Origin: Azospirillum sp. B21
Lineage (GTDB): Bacteria > Pseudomonadota > Alphaproteobacteria > Azospirillales > Azospirillaceae
Assembly: GCF_008364825.1 (NCBI RefSeq)
Contig: NZ_VTTO01000024.1
Location: 1-64,000, forward strand
Direction: 5' to 3'
DNA length: 64,000 bases
Of this stretch, positions 42,337 to 54,007 are shown one piece after another; the stretch's first letter is position 1, and each line of letters opens with the position of its first letter. The position numbers and the translations under genes were made by a program. The notes beneath the pieces were generated by a model. That model did not search any database. It was not told the DNA's origin and saw nothing but the letters and a program-made list of their open reading frames with translations.

Positions 42337-42777
42337 ATGCCGGACGATTCACAGAGCGGCTACCTCACCATCATGAACGTCCTGCGGCCGCCGCCCGCCA
42401 GCGCCGTCATGCGCCGCTACGACCTCGTGCTGCGCGACTATGTCGGGGAGTTCCGCATCGGCGTCTGGGACCATGAGAAGACCCGCACCCAGCGCGTACG
42501 AGTTAGCCTGACCGTCACGGTCGAGGTGCCGAACCGCCCCTTCGTCGACGATCTCGACGCGGTCGTCTCCTACGAATACCTGATCCAGGGCGTCGAGGCC
42601 TTCCAGCAAAGCCCGCACATCCAGCTGCTGGAGGTCCTGGCCGAAAAGCTGCTTGCCCTTTGCCTGTCGCCGCCGGAAGCGGTCTTCGCCCGGGTCCAGG
42701 TGGAAAAGCTGGAGATCGTGCCCCAGGCGGCCGGCGTCGGCGTGGTGCTGACCGGCGCGCGGGACCAGTCGCGATGA
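42337..42777 (+). CDS. Dihydroneopterin aldolase-like protein (FolB family)
   Basis: A 146-residue FolB-fold protein: LVLRDYVGEFRIGVWDHEK at the substrate-binding start and VSYEYLIQGVEAF in the middle, with a C-terminal VRVEKLEI-like strand (VQVEKLEIVPQAAGVGV). Dihydroneopterin aldolase makes 6-hydroxymethyl-dihydropterin, the pterin precursor for both folate and H4MPT. Inside this operon it is probably the H4MPT version. The next gene overlaps by four bases. Confidence 0.85.
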   Translation: MPDDSQSGYLTIMNVLRPPPASAVMRRYDLVLRDYVGEFRIGVWDHEKTRTQRVRVSLTVTVEVPNRPFVDDLDAVVSYEYLIQGVEAFQQSPHIQLLEVLAEKLLALCLSPPEAVFARVQVEKLEIVPQAAGVGVVLTGARDQSR

Positions 42778-43436
42778 GTGGGATTTGGCCTGCCACTTGG
42801 GTCGTCAAGCTGGGCGGCAGCCTGTGGAACGGCCCGGCCCTGCGCCCCTGGCTCGCCGCGCTGGCGGCGGAGCGGGCGCGGCGCATCGTCATCGTTCCCG
42901 GCGGCGGCCCCTTCGCCGATGCGGTCCGCGATGCGCAGCCGGTGCTGGGCTATGGCGCATCCGCAGCGCACCGGATGGCGATCCTGGGCATGGAACAATA
43001 TGCACTGGCGCTGCTCGACCTCGAGCCGGGGCTTCAGCCGGCGCGGACCATGGCCGATTTGGCGGAAGCGCAGGCAACGGCGGTTTGGCTGCCGGCGACC
43101 CTGTCGGCCGACGCGGATGTGGAGGAGAGCTGGGATGTCACCTCCGACACGTTGGCGGCATGGCTGGCCGAACGGCTCGGAGCGGAGCGGCTGGTGCTGG
43201 TGAAATCGGCGCCGCTGCCGCCGGGAACGGTGGATGCACGGGCGCTGGCGCGGGCCGGCGTGATCGACCCGGTCCTGCCCGGACGCATGGAACGGCGGTC
43301 GGCGGAGGTCCGCTGCGTCGGCCGGGACGACCTGCCGCTGTTCGTGGCGGAACTGCGCGGCGGCCCCGCGGCCGGCACCCGGCTGTGGGTGCAGCGGGAA
43401 CGGGAGGCGGCATGGCCCGGCACATCCTATTCCTGA
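42774..43436 (+). CDS. Amino acid kinase-fold protein, MfnE-like
   Basis: A 220-residue kinase of the amino acid kinase fold. VVKLGGSLWNGP (9-20) is the phosphate-binding start and VIVPGGGPFADAVR (about 39-52) the second glycine loop, followed by LVLVKSAPLPPG. Archaeal MfnE phosphorylates aminomethylfuran phosphate in methanofuran synthesis, and small kinases of this group occur in bacterial H4MPT clusters (orf9 type). The assignment is by family and context. It overlaps its neighbours at both ends. Confidence 0.82.
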   Translation: MSGIWPATWVVKLGGSLWNGPALRPWLAALAAERARRIVIVPGGGPFADAVRDAQPVLGYGASAAHRMAILGMEQYALALLDLEPGLQPARTMADLAEAQATAVWLPATLSADADVEESWDVTSDTLAAWLAERLGAERLVLVKSAPLPPGTVDARALARAGVIDPVLPGRMERRSAEVRCVGRDDLPLFVAELRGGPAAGTRLWVQREREAAWPGTSYS

Positions 43437-44797
43437 CCGGCTCCCTGGCTGAGAACCGCTTGCGTCAGGTGCTGGACTCGCTCGCCCCCCTGCCCTTCGC
43501 GGCGACCATCGTCAATCTCGGCGTCAAGGTCGCGGCGCTCGCCACCACCGAGATCGTGCTGCGGCGGCTGGACTCCGCGCGTGGCGCCGACCTGATCCTG
43601 CTGCCGGGCCGGTTCCGCGGTGATCTAGCCGCCCTCGCCGCCCGTTTCGGCACGGCGGTCGAGCGTGGCCCCGACGAGTTGGAGGATCTGCCCCAATACT
43701 TCCAGCGGCAGGCCCGCCCGCTCGACCTCAGCCGGCACGACACCCGCATCTTCGCCGAGATCGTGGACGCCCCGTCGCGCGACACCGCCGCCATCCTCGC
43801 CAAGGCGGCGGAGCTTCGCGCAGATGGCGCCGACGTCATCGACCTCGGCTGCCTGCCCGACACGCCCTTTCCCCATCTGGAGGAGGCGATCGGCGCACTG
43901 CACGACGCTGGCTTCACTGTCAGCGTCGATTCCCTGAATGCCGACGAACTACGCCGCGCCAACCGGGCCGGTGCCGACTATCTGCTCAGCCTGACGGAGG
44001 AAACGGTCCACCTCGCCGACGAGGGCGATGCGGTGCCGGTGCTGATCCCGACCACCCCGCCGGATCTCGACAGCCTGGGACGCGCCGTCGACGCCATGAC
44101 CCGCCGCGGACGGCGCTTCCTGGTCGATCCGATCCTGGAGCCGATCCACCACGGCTTCACCGACTCCCTGCTGCGGTACCGTACGGTGCGGGAACGTTGG
44201 CCGGACGCCGAGATCCTGATGGGCATCGGCAATGTGACGGAACTGACCGACGCCGACACGTCCGGAATCACCGCCGTGCTGATGGGGGTCGTCTCGGAAC
44301 TGCGCATCGGCAATGTGCTGGCGGTGCAGGTCAGCCCGCATTGCCGGCGCGCCATCCGCGAGTTCGACGCGGCGCGGCGCCAGTTCTTCGCCGCCCGCGC
44401 GGCGCACAGCATGCCGCGCGGTTTCGGCACCGGCCTGCTGTGCCTGCGCGACCGCCGGCCCTTCGTCCGCAACGCCGAACAGATCGCCGAGACCGCGGAA
44501 CAGATCCGCGACCCCAATTTCCGGGTGGAGGTCAGCGCGGAGGGCATCCATCTCTACAACCGCGACGGCCACCATCGCGCCACCGATCCGTTCGACCTTT
44601 TTACGAAGCTCGATCTTGGAACCGATACCGGCCATGCCTTTTATCTGGGAGTGGAACTGGCGCGGGCGCAGATCGCGTGGCAGCTCGGCAAGCGCTACGC
44701 CCAGGACAGCGAATTGCGCTGGGGTGTGGCGACGGACGAGCCGCAGGACGACCCGACCGGCTTCCACGCCATCGGCCCGACCAAGCGAGGCGGCTGA
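43412..44797 (+). CDS. Dihydropteroate synthase-like protein with DUF6513 domain
   Basis: A 461-residue protein. The N-terminal part (about 1-105, HILFLTGSLAENRLRQVL) is a DUF6513-like domain. Residues about 115-330 are a pterin-binding TIM barrel with AEIVDAPSRDTAAIL, DVIDLGC and MGIGNVTELTD. The C-terminal part (about 345-461) is of the type seen in archaeal DHPS-related proteins. It probably joins the pterin to the ribosylaminobenzene unit made by MptG. The ATG at 43412 lies inside the previous gene, with GGGAGGCGGC upstream. Confidence 0.85.
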   Translation: MARHILFLTGSLAENRLRQVLDSLAPLPFAATIVNLGVKVAALATTEIVLRRLDSARGADLILLPGRFRGDLAALAARFGTAVERGPDELEDLPQYFQRQARPLDLSRHDTRIFAEIVDAPSRDTAAILAKAAELRADGADVIDLGCLPDTPFPHLEEAIGALHDAGFTVSVDSLNADELRRANRAGADYLLSLTEETVHLADEGDAVPVLIPTTPPDLDSLGRAVDAMTRRGRRFLVDPILEPIHHGFTDSLLRYRTVRERWPDAEILMGIGNVTELTDADTSGITAVLMGVVSELRIGNVLAVQVSPHCRRAIREFDAARRQFFAARAAHSMPRGFGTGLLCLRDRRPFVRNAEQIAETAEQIRDPNFRVEVSAEGIHLYNRDGHHRATDPFDLFTKLDLGTDTGHAFYLGVELARAQIAWQLGKRYAQDSELRWGVATDEPQDDPTGFHAIGPTKRGG

Positions 44798-44800
44798 CCC

Positions 44801-45385
44801 ATGCCCCTGATCCGCGAAACCATCATCACCACCACCGGCGCCGACGGTCGGCCCCATGTGGCGCCGATGGGGGTGACGGTGGAGGCGACTGGCGACGGGG
44901 AACGCTTCATCCTGGCCCCGTTCCGGCCGTCACGGACGCTCGACAACCTGCTCGCCCGCCGTTGCGCCGTCGTCAACCACACCGACGACGTGCGGGTCTT
45001 CGCCGGCTGCATCAGCGGACGCCGCCGCGACTGGCCGACCGTTCCGGCGGAGCGGATCGACGCGCCCCGTCTGGCCGACTGCCTGTCGCATGAGGAGATC
45101 GTGGTGGAGGAGGTGGAGGACGACCCGGTCCGCCCACGCTTCCACTGTCTCACCGTCCATGCCGCGACCCATGCCCCTTTTCGCGGCCACAACCGGGCGC
45201 AGGCGGCGGTGATCGAGGCGGCCATTCTGGTCAGCCGGCTGCACATGCTGCCCGCCGACAAGATCGAACGGGAGGTCGAATACCTCTCCATCGCCATCGG
45301 CAAGACCGCCGGCCCGCATGAGTTGGAGGGCTGGGGCTGGCTGATGGACCGCATCGCAGCCCACCGCGGAGGGGAGAACTCATGA
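44801..45385 (+). CDS. DUF447 family protein
   Basis: A 194-residue protein of the DUF447 family, which resembles FMN-binding split barrels. ETIITTTGADGRPHVAPMGV and APFRPSRTLDNL are the conserved N-terminal blocks. It is conserved in methanogens and H4MPT bacteria, with no proven reaction. The start is three bases after the previous stop, and it overlaps the MfnB-like gene by four bases. Confidence 0.85.
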   Translation: MPLIRETIITTTGADGRPHVAPMGVTVEATGDGERFILAPFRPSRTLDNLLARRCAVVNHTDDVRVFAGCISGRRRDWPTVPAERIDAPRLADCLSHEEIVVEEVEDDPVRPRFHCLTVHAATHAPFRGHNRAQAAVIEAAILVSRLHMLPADKIEREVEYLSIAIGKTAGPHELEGWGWLMDRIAAHRGGENS

Positions 45386-46119
45386 CCGGCTGGCTGGCCA
45401 GCGTCGCCGATGCGGCGGAAATCCCCCTGATCCTGCCGGCGGCGCCCGACATCCTGGACCTGAAGGAGCCCTCCGCCGGAGCGCTTGGGGCATGGGCGGT
45501 GGACGACATCGCAGCGACGGTGCGCGACCTGACGGTCCTGCCCGGTTGCCCGCGGCTGAGCGCCACCATCGGCGACCATCCGATGCGGCCCGAGATCGTC
45601 GAGCCTGCTACCCGCCGGGTCGCCGGGACCGGCGTGGATTTCGTCAAGATCGGCTTCGCGCCCGATGGAGCGCCCGACCGCTGCATCGACGCGCTGGCTC
45701 CGCTCGCGGCGGAAGGGGTGCAACTGGTCGCCGTACTGTTCGCCGACCTCTGGCCGCCGGACCCCGGTTGCCTGCCCATCGACCGGCTGGCATCCGCCGG
45801 CTTTCGCGGGGCGATGCTGGACACCGCCGGCAAGCGCCACGGGCTGCGCCACTATTGGCACGATGCGCAACTGTCCAGCTTCGTGTGCTGCACACGGGCA
45901 CACGGCCTGCTGACCGGGCTGGCCGGGTCGCTGCGCGTTGCAGACATCCCGGCCCTCTCGGCCCTGTCGCCCGATTACCTCGGCTTCCGCGGCGCGCTCT
46001 GCGGCGGGGAGCGCACCGCGGGCATCGACCCGCAGGCGGCGGCGCGGGTCGCCGCCGCCATTGCCGGTCTTCCCGGCGTTACTCCGCCGCCTCGGCCATC
46101 TCCGCCTTCTCGATCTTGA
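45382..46119 (+). CDS. MfnB-like (5-formylfuran-3-yl)methyl phosphate synthase
   Basis: A 245-residue TIM-barrel protein of the DUF556 family (orfY in Methylobacterium). The Schiff-base lysine motif DILDLKEPSAGALGAW is at about 24-39, and VDFVKIGF carries a second Lys. Archaeal MfnB makes the furan ring of methanofuran from two glyceraldehyde-3-phosphate. Here it should make the methylofuran ring used by FhcABCD. Its last 41 bases overlap the convergent fdh1A gene. Confidence 0.85.
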   Translation: MTGWLASVADAAEIPLILPAAPDILDLKEPSAGALGAWAVDDIAATVRDLTVLPGCPRLSATIGDHPMRPEIVEPATRRVAGTGVDFVKIGFAPDGAPDRCIDALAPLAAEGVQLVAVLFADLWPPDPGCLPIDRLASAGFRGAMLDTAGKRHGLRHYWHDAQLSSFVCCTRAHGLLTGLAGSLRVADIPALSALSPDYLGFRGALCGGERTAGIDPQAAARVAAAIAGLPGVTPPPRPSPPSRS

Positions 46120-48850
46120 TCGCGCAGTATTTGAACTCCGGGATCTTGCCGAAGGGGTCGAGCTGCGGGTTGGTCAGCACGTTCGCCGCCGCTTCCGCGT
46201 AGGCGAAGGGGATGAAGACCAGACCGACCGGCATGCGATCGTCGATGCGGGCCTTCAGCCGGATCGTGCCGCGCCGGCTCGACACCAGCATGTAATCGCC
46301 GGTCCTCATCCCGGCACGGGTCAGGTCGTGCGGGGAGACATAGGCGACCGCCTCCGGTTCCACCGCATCGAGCACGCTGGACCGCCGGGTCATCGACCCG
46401 GTGTGCCAGTGCTCGAGCTGGCGGCCGGTGGTGAGCACCAGCGGATAGTCGAGGTCGGGCGTCTCCGCCGGATTGATCGGCCGCGCCGGCACGAAGCGAC
46501 CGCGGCCCGTCTTCGTCGGGAAGCCGTTGCCGAAGACGATGTCGTGGCCGGGCTGGTCCGGCCCGTCCACCGGATAGGTGACGGAGCCTTCGCGCTCCAC
46601 CCGTTCCCAGGTGATGTTGGCGAGCGACGGCATGGCACCGACCATCTCCGCGAACACCTCCGACACGTGGGTGTAGTTCCAGTTCAGGCCCAGTCCGCGG
46701 GCCATGTCCTGGATGATCCACAGATCCTGGCGCGCCTCGCCCGGCAGCGGCACCGCCGCGCGGCCCATCTGGACCTGCCGGTTGGTGTTGATGACCGTGC
46801 CGTCCTTCTCCGGCCAGGCGGACGCCGGCAGCACCACGTCGGCGTATTTCGCCGTCTCGGTCAGGAAGATGTCCTGCACCACCAGATGGTCGAGCATGGC
46901 CAGCGCCTCGCGGGCGTGGGTCACGTCGGGATCGGACATCGCCGGGTTCTCGCCCTCGATGTAGAGACCCTTGATGCGGTTGTCATGGATGGCGTCCATG
47001 ATCTCGACCACGGTCAGGCCGCGCTTGCCGTCCAGCTTGGTGCCCCAGTAATTCTCGTAGAAGGACTGGACCTCCGGATCCTCGACCGACTTGTAGTCGG
47101 GGTAGAACATCGGGATCAGGCCGGCGTCGGACGCGCCCTGGACGTTGTTCTGGCCGCGCAGCGGGTGCAGGCCGGTGCCGGGGCGGCCGATCTGGCCGGT
47201 GACCAGCGACAGCGCGATCAGGCAGCGGCTGTTGTCGGTGCCGTGGATGTGCTGCGACACGCCCATGCCCCAGAAGATGATCGACGCCTTGGACCGGGCG
47301 AACAGACGCGCAACCGTGCGCAAGGTGGCGGCCGGGATGCCGCAGACCTTCTCCATCTCCTCCGGCGGGTAGTCCTTCACCGTCTCGGCCAGCGCCTCGA
47401 AATCCTCGGTGTTGGCCTGAACATACTGGCGGTCGTACAGCCCCTCCGCGATGATGGTGTGGAGGATGGCGTTCAGCATCGACACGTCGCGGCCGGGCGT
47501 GAACTGCAGCATGTGCGTGGCGTGGCGCGCCATGGCGAGCCCGCGCGGATCCATGACGATCAGCTTCGCGCCGCGCTCCGCCGCGTTCTTGAAGAAGGTC
47601 GCGGCGACGGGATGATTCTCGGTCGGGTTGGCGCCGATGATGACGATGACCTCGGCATCCTCCGCCGCCATGAAAGGCGCCGACACCGCTCCCGACCCGA
47701 CGCCCTCGATCAGCGCCGCCACCGAGGACGCGTGGCAGAGCCGCGTGCAGTGGTCGACGTTGTTGGTACCGAAGCCGGTGCGCACCAGCTTCTGGAACAG
47801 GTACGCCTCCTCGTTCGACCCCTTGGCCGACCCGAAGCCGGCCAGCGCGTTGCCGCCGCGCTCGTCCCGGATTTTGCGCAGGCCGCCGGCGGCGACCGCC
47901 AGAGCCTCGTCCCAGCTCGCTTCGCGGAAATGGGTGAAGGGGTTCATCGGGTCGATGTCGACGTCGTGCTTTGAAACGCCTTGCCGGCGGATCAGCGGCA
48001 CGGTCAGCCGGTCACCGTGATGGGCGTAATCGAAGCCGAAGCGGCCCTTCACGCACAGGCGGTTCTGGTTCGACGGACCGTCACGGCCGTCGACGGCGAC
48101 GATCTTGTTGTCCTTGATCTTGTAGGTCAACTGGCAGCCGACGCCGCAATAGGGGCAGACTGAGTCCACTTCGCGGTCGGGCGCGTTGGTGTAGACGCCC
48201 TTCTCGTCCACCAGGGCGGCCGGCATCAGCGCACCGGTCGGGCAGGCCTGCACGCATTCGCCGCAGGCGACGCAGGTGGACTGCCCCATCGGGTCGTCGA
48301 AATCGAAGACGATCTTTTCCAGATGCCCGCGCGCCGCCATGCCGATGACGTCGTTGACCTGGACCTCGCGGCAGGCGCGGACGCACAGATTGCAATGGAT
48401 GCAGGCGTCGAGCTGGACCGCCATCGCCGGGTGCGACATGTCGTCGGTCTTGTTCGGCCGGTCCACGGTGGGGAAGCGGCTGCCGGCGATCTCGACCTTG
48501 TCGGTCCATTTCCAGAAGGTGGAGTTGGGGTCGTGCGCGGTCTCCCGCTCCGGCTGGTCGGCCAGCAGCAGTTCGAAGACCAGCTTGCGCGACGCCTTGG
48601 CCCGCTCCGACGCGGTGCGCACGGTCATGCCGGGCTTGGGCTTGCGGATGCAGGAGGCGGCGAGCACGCGCTCCCCCTCGATCTCCACCATGCAGGCGCG
48701 GCAGTTGCCGTCGGGGCGGTAGCCCGGCTCCGGCCGGTGGCAGAGGTGCGGGATTTCGGTGCCCAGGCGCGTGGCGACCTGCCAGATCGTCTCGCCGTTG
48801 CGTGCCTCGACCTCGGCGCCGTCCAGGGTGAAAGTGATGCCGTGGGACAT
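46079..48850 (-). CDS. fdh1A: NAD-dependent formate dehydrogenase alpha subunit
   Basis: A 923-residue catalytic subunit oxidising formate to CO2. An N-terminal [2Fe-2S] domain (CHRPEPGYRPDGNCRACMVE), two ferredoxin clusters (CIHCNLCVRAC at about 150-160; CVACGECVQAC at 193-203), and the W/Mo-bis-MGD domain start CPYCGVGC (232-239) are visible. The metal ligand is Cys372 followed by His373 in TRLCHASS, not selenocysteine. TAAGGAG lies six bases before ATG 48850. Together with the fused beta subunit it matches the Fdh1 enzyme of Methylobacterium, which can use tungsten. It is the last gene on this strand. Confidence 0.93.
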   Translation of the reverse strand: MSHGITFTLDGAEVEARNGETIWQVATRLGTEIPHLCHRPEPGYRPDGNCRACMVEIEGERVLAASCIRKPKPGMTVRTASERAKASRKLVFELLLADQPERETAHDPNSTFWKWTDKVEIAGSRFPTVDRPNKTDDMSHPAMAVQLDACIHCNLCVRACREVQVNDVIGMAARGHLEKIVFDFDDPMGQSTCVACGECVQACPTGALMPAALVDEKGVYTNAPDREVDSVCPYCGVGCQLTYKIKDNKIVAVDGRDGPSNQNRLCVKGRFGFDYAHHGDRLTVPLIRRQGVSKHDVDIDPMNPFTHFREASWDEALAVAAGGLRKIRDERGGNALAGFGSAKGSNEEAYLFQKLVRTGFGTNNVDHCTRLCHASSVAALIEGVGSGAVSAPFMAAEDAEVIVIIGANPTENHPVAATFFKNAAERGAKLIVMDPRGLAMARHATHMLQFTPGRDVSMLNAILHTIIAEGLYDRQYVQANTEDFEALAETVKDYPPEEMEKVCGIPAATLRTVARLFARSKASIIFWGMGVSQHIHGTDNSRCLIALSLVTGQIGRPGTGLHPLRGQNNVQGASDAGLIPMFYPDYKSVEDPEVQSFYENYWGTKLDGKRGLTVVEIMDAIHDNRIKGLYIEGENPAMSDPDVTHAREALAMLDHLVVQDIFLTETAKYADVVLPASAWPEKDGTVINTNRQVQMGRAAVPLPGEARQDLWIIQDMARGLGLNWNYTHVSEVFAEMVGAMPSLANITWERVEREGSVTYPVDGPDQPGHDIVFGNGFPTKTGRGRFVPARPINPAETPDLDYPLVLTTGRQLEHWHTGSMTRRSSVLDAVEPEAVAYVSPHDLTRAGMRTGDYMLVSSRRGTIRLKARIDDRMPVGLVFIPFAYAEAAANVLTNPQLDPFGKIPEFKYCAIKIEKAEMAEAAE

Positions 48851-48860
48851 GTCGGTCTCC

Positions 48861-50648
<1,788 letters not shown>

Positions 50649-50704
50649 GGCGTTTCTGGCCTCTGCTGGATGGTCCGCGCTTCTGGGTGTCGCGATCCGA
50701 GTTC

Positions 50705-50723
50705 CTGGTGTCTCGTATACCAG
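50705..50723. promoter_or_regulatory. Inverted repeat CTGGT-N9-ACCAG upstream of fdh1BA
   Basis: The arms are 50705-50709 and 50719-50723, about 57-75 bases before the fdh1B start. On the fdh strand it reads CTGGTATACGAGACACCAG. The half TGGTATAC recalls GntR-family operators. This is an inference from pattern only. Confidence 0.4.
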
Positions 50724-50744
50724 ATGCCACGGTAACGCATCCTT

Positions 50745-50759
50745 TGCTGAAAGTCAGCA
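50745..50759. promoter_or_regulatory. Palindrome TGCTGAAAGTCAGCA upstream of fdh1BA
   Basis: A perfect 6-3-6 inverted repeat, 21 bases from the neighbouring CTGGT repeat in the same 176-base gap between cbbA and fdh1B. It lies about 97-111 bases before the fdh1B start. Confidence 0.45.
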
Positions 50760-50824
50760 TCCTAAATCATCATCGCCTTCCGCTGGTTGGGAATGTCGGA
50801 TGGGGTGTTGGGATTGTTGGGGAA

Positions 50825-51862
50825 TCAGGCGGCGCGGGCGGCCATGCGTTCCAGCGGAAGCGGGGCGATCCGCTCCGCCTGCGCTGCCGATCCGAAGGCT
50901 TCGAACCGCTCGCGGCAGAGCGCGCGGGCGGCCTTGGTCGCTTCGGCCAGGAACTTGCGCGGGTCGAACTCCTCCGGCCGCGTCATCATCGCGCGGCGCA
51001 GGCTACCGCTCATAGCGAGGCGGATGTCGGTGTCGATGTTGACCTTGCGCACACCGTTGCGGATGCCTTCGCGGATCTCCTCGACCGGGACGCCGTAGGT
51101 CTCGCGGATACGGCCGCCATGGGCACGGATGATCTCCAGCCATTCCTGCGGCACGCTGGAGGAGCCATGCATCACCAGATGGGTGTCGGGAATGCGGTCG
51201 TGGATGGCGCGGATGCGGCCGATGGCCAGCACCTCGCCGTCCGGGCGGCGGCTGAACTTGTAGGCGCCGTGGCTGGTGCCGATGGCGATGGCCAGCGCAT
51301 CCACCCCCGTCCGCGCCACGAAATCCGCCGCCTGCTCCGGGTCGGTCAGCAGTTGGTCATGCGACAGGATGCCGGCGGCACCGGATCCGTCCTCCTCCCC
51401 CGCCCGCCCGGTTTCCAGCGAGCCGAGGCAGCCCAGTTCGCCCTCCACCGAGACGCCGACGGCGTGCGCCTGCTCCACCACCTGCCGGGTGACGCGGATG
51501 TTGTAGTCGTAGCTTGCCGGCGTCTTCATGTCGTCCAGCAGCGAGCCGTCCATCATCACGCTGGTGAAGCCGGAGCGGATGGCCTGCTGGCAGACGGCCG
51601 GGCTGGCGCCATGGTCCTGGTGCAGGCAGATGGGAATGTGCGGCCACATCTCCACAGCCGCCTGGACCATGTGGCGCAGGAACGGCTCGCCGGCATATTT
51701 GCGCGCGCCGGCGGACGCCTGCAGGATCACCGGGCTGGCGCAATCGTCCGCCGCCTGCATGATCGCCTGGATCTGCTCCATGTTGTTGATGTTGAAGGCC
51801 GGCACGCCATAGCCATGGTCGGCCGCGTGGTCGAGGAGCTGTCGGAGGGAGATCAGGGCCAT
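50825..51862 (-). CDS. cbbA: Class II fructose/sedoheptulose bisphosphate aldolase
   Basis: A 345-residue zinc aldolase of the CBB cycle, joining triose phosphates or erythrose-4-phosphate with [14 protein letters not shown] carries the zinc-binding His and catalytic Asp. [19 protein letters not shown] and the phosphate loop MHGSSSVPQ plus VNIDTD are seen. ATG 51862 gives the family-typical [13 protein letters not shown] start. The last cbb gene on the strand, it lies 31 bases after cbbT and 176 bases before fdh1B. Confidence 0.95.
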   Translation of the reverse strand: MALISLRQLLDHAADHGYGVPAFNINNMEQIQAIMQAADDCASPVILQASAGARKYAGEPFLRHMVQAAVEMWPHIPICLHQDHGASPAVCQQAIRSGFTSVMMDGSLLDDMKTPASYDYNIRVTRQVVEQAHAVGVSVEGELGCLGSLETGRAGEEDGSGAAGILSHDQLLTDPEQAADFVARTGVDALAIAIGTSHGAYKFSRRPDGEVLAIGRIRAIHDRIPDTHLVMHGSSSVPQEWLEIIRAHGGRIRETYGVPVEEIREGIRNGVRKVNIDTDIRLAMSGSLRRAMMTRPEEFDPRKFLAEATKAARALCRERFEAFGSAAQAERIAPLPLERMAARAA

Positions 51863-51893
51863 CGCGTGAGGTCTCCGGTTCAGGGCACAGGAT

Positions 51894-53945
51894 TCAGGAC
51901 TGGGGGGAGCAGAGGCGCTGCGCGCGTTCCGCCACCGCCTCCGCCGTGATGCCGAAATGGCGGTAGAGATCGGCGGCCGGAGCGGACTCGCCGTAGCGGT
52001 CGAGGCCGACCACATCGCCGTCCAGCCCGACATGAGCGCGCCACAGCCCGGTCGCCCCGGCCTCCACCGCCAGCCGGGGAGTGCCGTCCGGCAGCACTCT
52101 GCTTCGCCATTCGGGGTCCTGCCGGTCGAAGACCTCGCAGCAGGGCATGGAAACGACGCGGGCGGCAACACCCCGGCCGGCGAGCAGCCGCCGCGCCTCC
52201 ATGGCGATGGCGACCTCCGACCCGGTGGAGATCAGCACCACGTCAGGGCGCCCGTCATCGGCCAGCACATAGCCGCCGCGGGCGGCATCGCAGGCTCGGT
52301 CAACACCCCTCTGTGCCGGCAGGGTCTGGCGCGACAGCAGCAGCGCGGTCGGCCCGTCCGTCTGCTCCACCGCGGCGCGCCACGCGACGGCAGTCTCCAG
52401 CGCATCGCAGGGACGCCAGACGTCGAGGTTCGGCATCAGGCGCAGGCTGGCGGCATGCTCCACCGGTTGGTGGGTGGGGCCGTCCTCGCCCAGGCCTATG
52501 CCGTCATGGGTGAAGACATGGACGACGCGCAGCCCCATCAGCGCCGACAGGCGCAGACCGTTGCGGGAGTAGTCGGAGAAGGCGAGAAAGGTGCCGCCGA
52601 AGGGCAGAAAGCCGCCATGCAGAGCAAGGCCGTTCATAACCGCGGCCATGGCGAACTCCCGCACGCCGTAATGTAGGTGGCGCCCGCCGCTCCCCCGCCA
52701 GTCGGTGAGATTGGAACCGGTGAGGTCGGCCGATCCGCCCAGCAGTTCCGGCAGCAGGCCCGCCAGCGCCTGGATGGCTTGCTGGGAGGCCTTGCGGGTC
52801 GCCATCGGCTCCGCCCGCTCCGCGACGGCGGCGATCCAGGCGTCGGCGGATTCGGCGAAGCTCTCCGGCAGGTCGCCGCGCATGCGCCGTAGGAACTCGG
52901 CTGCGAGTTGCGGGTGGGCGCCGGCATAGGCATCGAAGCGCGCCTGCCAATCAGCCTGCGTCGCCGCACCACGCCGCCGGGCGTCCCAGCCGGCACGCAC
53001 CTCCTCCGGCAGCTCGAAGGGCGGAGAGGTCCAGCCGAGTGCGGCCCTGGTTGCGGCGACCTCGACCGATCCCAGCGGCGCGCCATGCGCCTCGGCCGAG
53101 CCGGCCCGGTTGGGGGAGCCATGGCCGATCACCGTCCGGCAGCAGATCAGCGTCGGCTTGCCGCAGGGGGCCAGCGCCTCGTCGATTGCGGTGTCCAGCG
53201 CGTAGGCGTCGTGACCGTCGACCTCGCGGATCACCCGCCAGCCATAGGCTTCGAACCGCTGCGCCGTGTCGTCGGTGAACCAGCCGGTGACGGGCCCGTC
53301 GATGGAAATGCCGTTGTCGTCGTAGAAGACCACCAGCTTTTCCAGCCCGAGCGTACCGGCCAGCGAGCAGGACTCGTGGCTGATCCCCTCCATCAGGCAG
53401 CCGTCGCCGACGAAGCAAAAGGTCCTGTGGTCGACGATCCGGTGCCCCGGCCGGTTGAACTCCGCCCCCAGCAGCCGTTCGGCCAAGGCCATGCCGATGG
53501 CGTTGGCAAGGCCCTGCCCCAGCGGCCCCGTGGTCGTCTCCACCCCCGGCGTCAGCCCGTATTCCGGATGCCCCGGCGTGCGCGAGCCGAGCTGCCGGAA
53601 GCGCCGCAGTTCCTCCATCGGCAGGTCGTAGCCGGTCAGGTGCAGCAGCGCGTAGAGCAGCATCGAGCCGTGCCCGTTCGACAGCACGAAGCGGTCGCGG
53701 TCGGGCCAGCGCGGATCGGCCGGATTGTGGCGCAGGTGACGCCGCCACAGCGCCTCGGCGATGTCGGCCATCCCCATCGGCATGCCGGGATGGCCGGAGT
53801 TCGCGGCCTCCACCGCATCGATGGCGAGAATGCGCAGGGCGTTTGCCAGCAGGCGGCGTCCGGAGCCACGGTCGGGTGTGTCGGGTGGCAAGGCAAGCCG
53901 GTCCTGTTCGCGGACCTCGACGGCCGCGGTCATCGACGCGTTCAT
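51894..53945 (-). CDS. cbbT: Transketolase
   Basis: A 683-residue thiamine-diphosphate enzyme of the regenerative CBB phase. [12 protein letters not shown] (N-terminus), [13 protein letters not shown] (ThDP-binding GDG), [14 protein letters not shown] and [12 protein letters not shown] are visible. AAGGA lies eight bases before ATG 53945. A second ATG four codons later is possible. The frame upstream is made of a repeat element and is not coding. Confidence 0.95.
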   Translation of the reverse strand: MNASMTAAVEVREQDRLALPPDTPDRGSGRRLLANALRILAIDAVEAANSGHPGMPMGMADIAEALWRRHLRHNPADPRWPDRDRFVLSNGHGSMLLYALLHLTGYDLPMEELRRFRQLGSRTPGHPEYGLTPGVETTTGPLGQGLANAIGMALAERLLGAEFNRPGHRIVDHRTFCFVGDGCLMEGISHESCSLAGTLGLEKLVVFYDDNGISIDGPVTGWFTDDTAQRFEAYGWRVIREVDGHDAYALDTAIDEALAPCGKPTLICCRTVIGHGSPNRAGSAEAHGAPLGSVEVAATRAALGWTSPPFELPEEVRAGWDARRRGAATQADWQARFDAYAGAHPQLAAEFLRRMRGDLPESFAESADAWIAAVAERAEPMATRKASQQAIQALAGLLPELLGGSADLTGSNLTDWRGSGGRHLHYGVREFAMAAVMNGLALHGGFLPFGGTFLAFSDYSRNGLRLSALMGLRVVHVFTHDGIGLGEDGPTHQPVEHAASLRLMPNLDVWRPCDALETAVAWRAAVEQTDGPTALLLSRQTLPAQRGVDRACDAARGGYVLADDGRPDVVLISTGSEVAIAMEARRLLAGRGVAARVVSMPCCEVFDRQDPEWRSRVLPDGTPRLAVEAGATGLWRAHVGLDGDVVGLDRYGESAPAADLYRHFGITAEAVAERAQRLCSPQS

Positions 53946-54007
53946 GGTTGGTGTCCTTCCCCTGGTGGGTGTTTTTGCTTGGCGGTACGGAGCGGCCGTC
54001 CTCTCGG

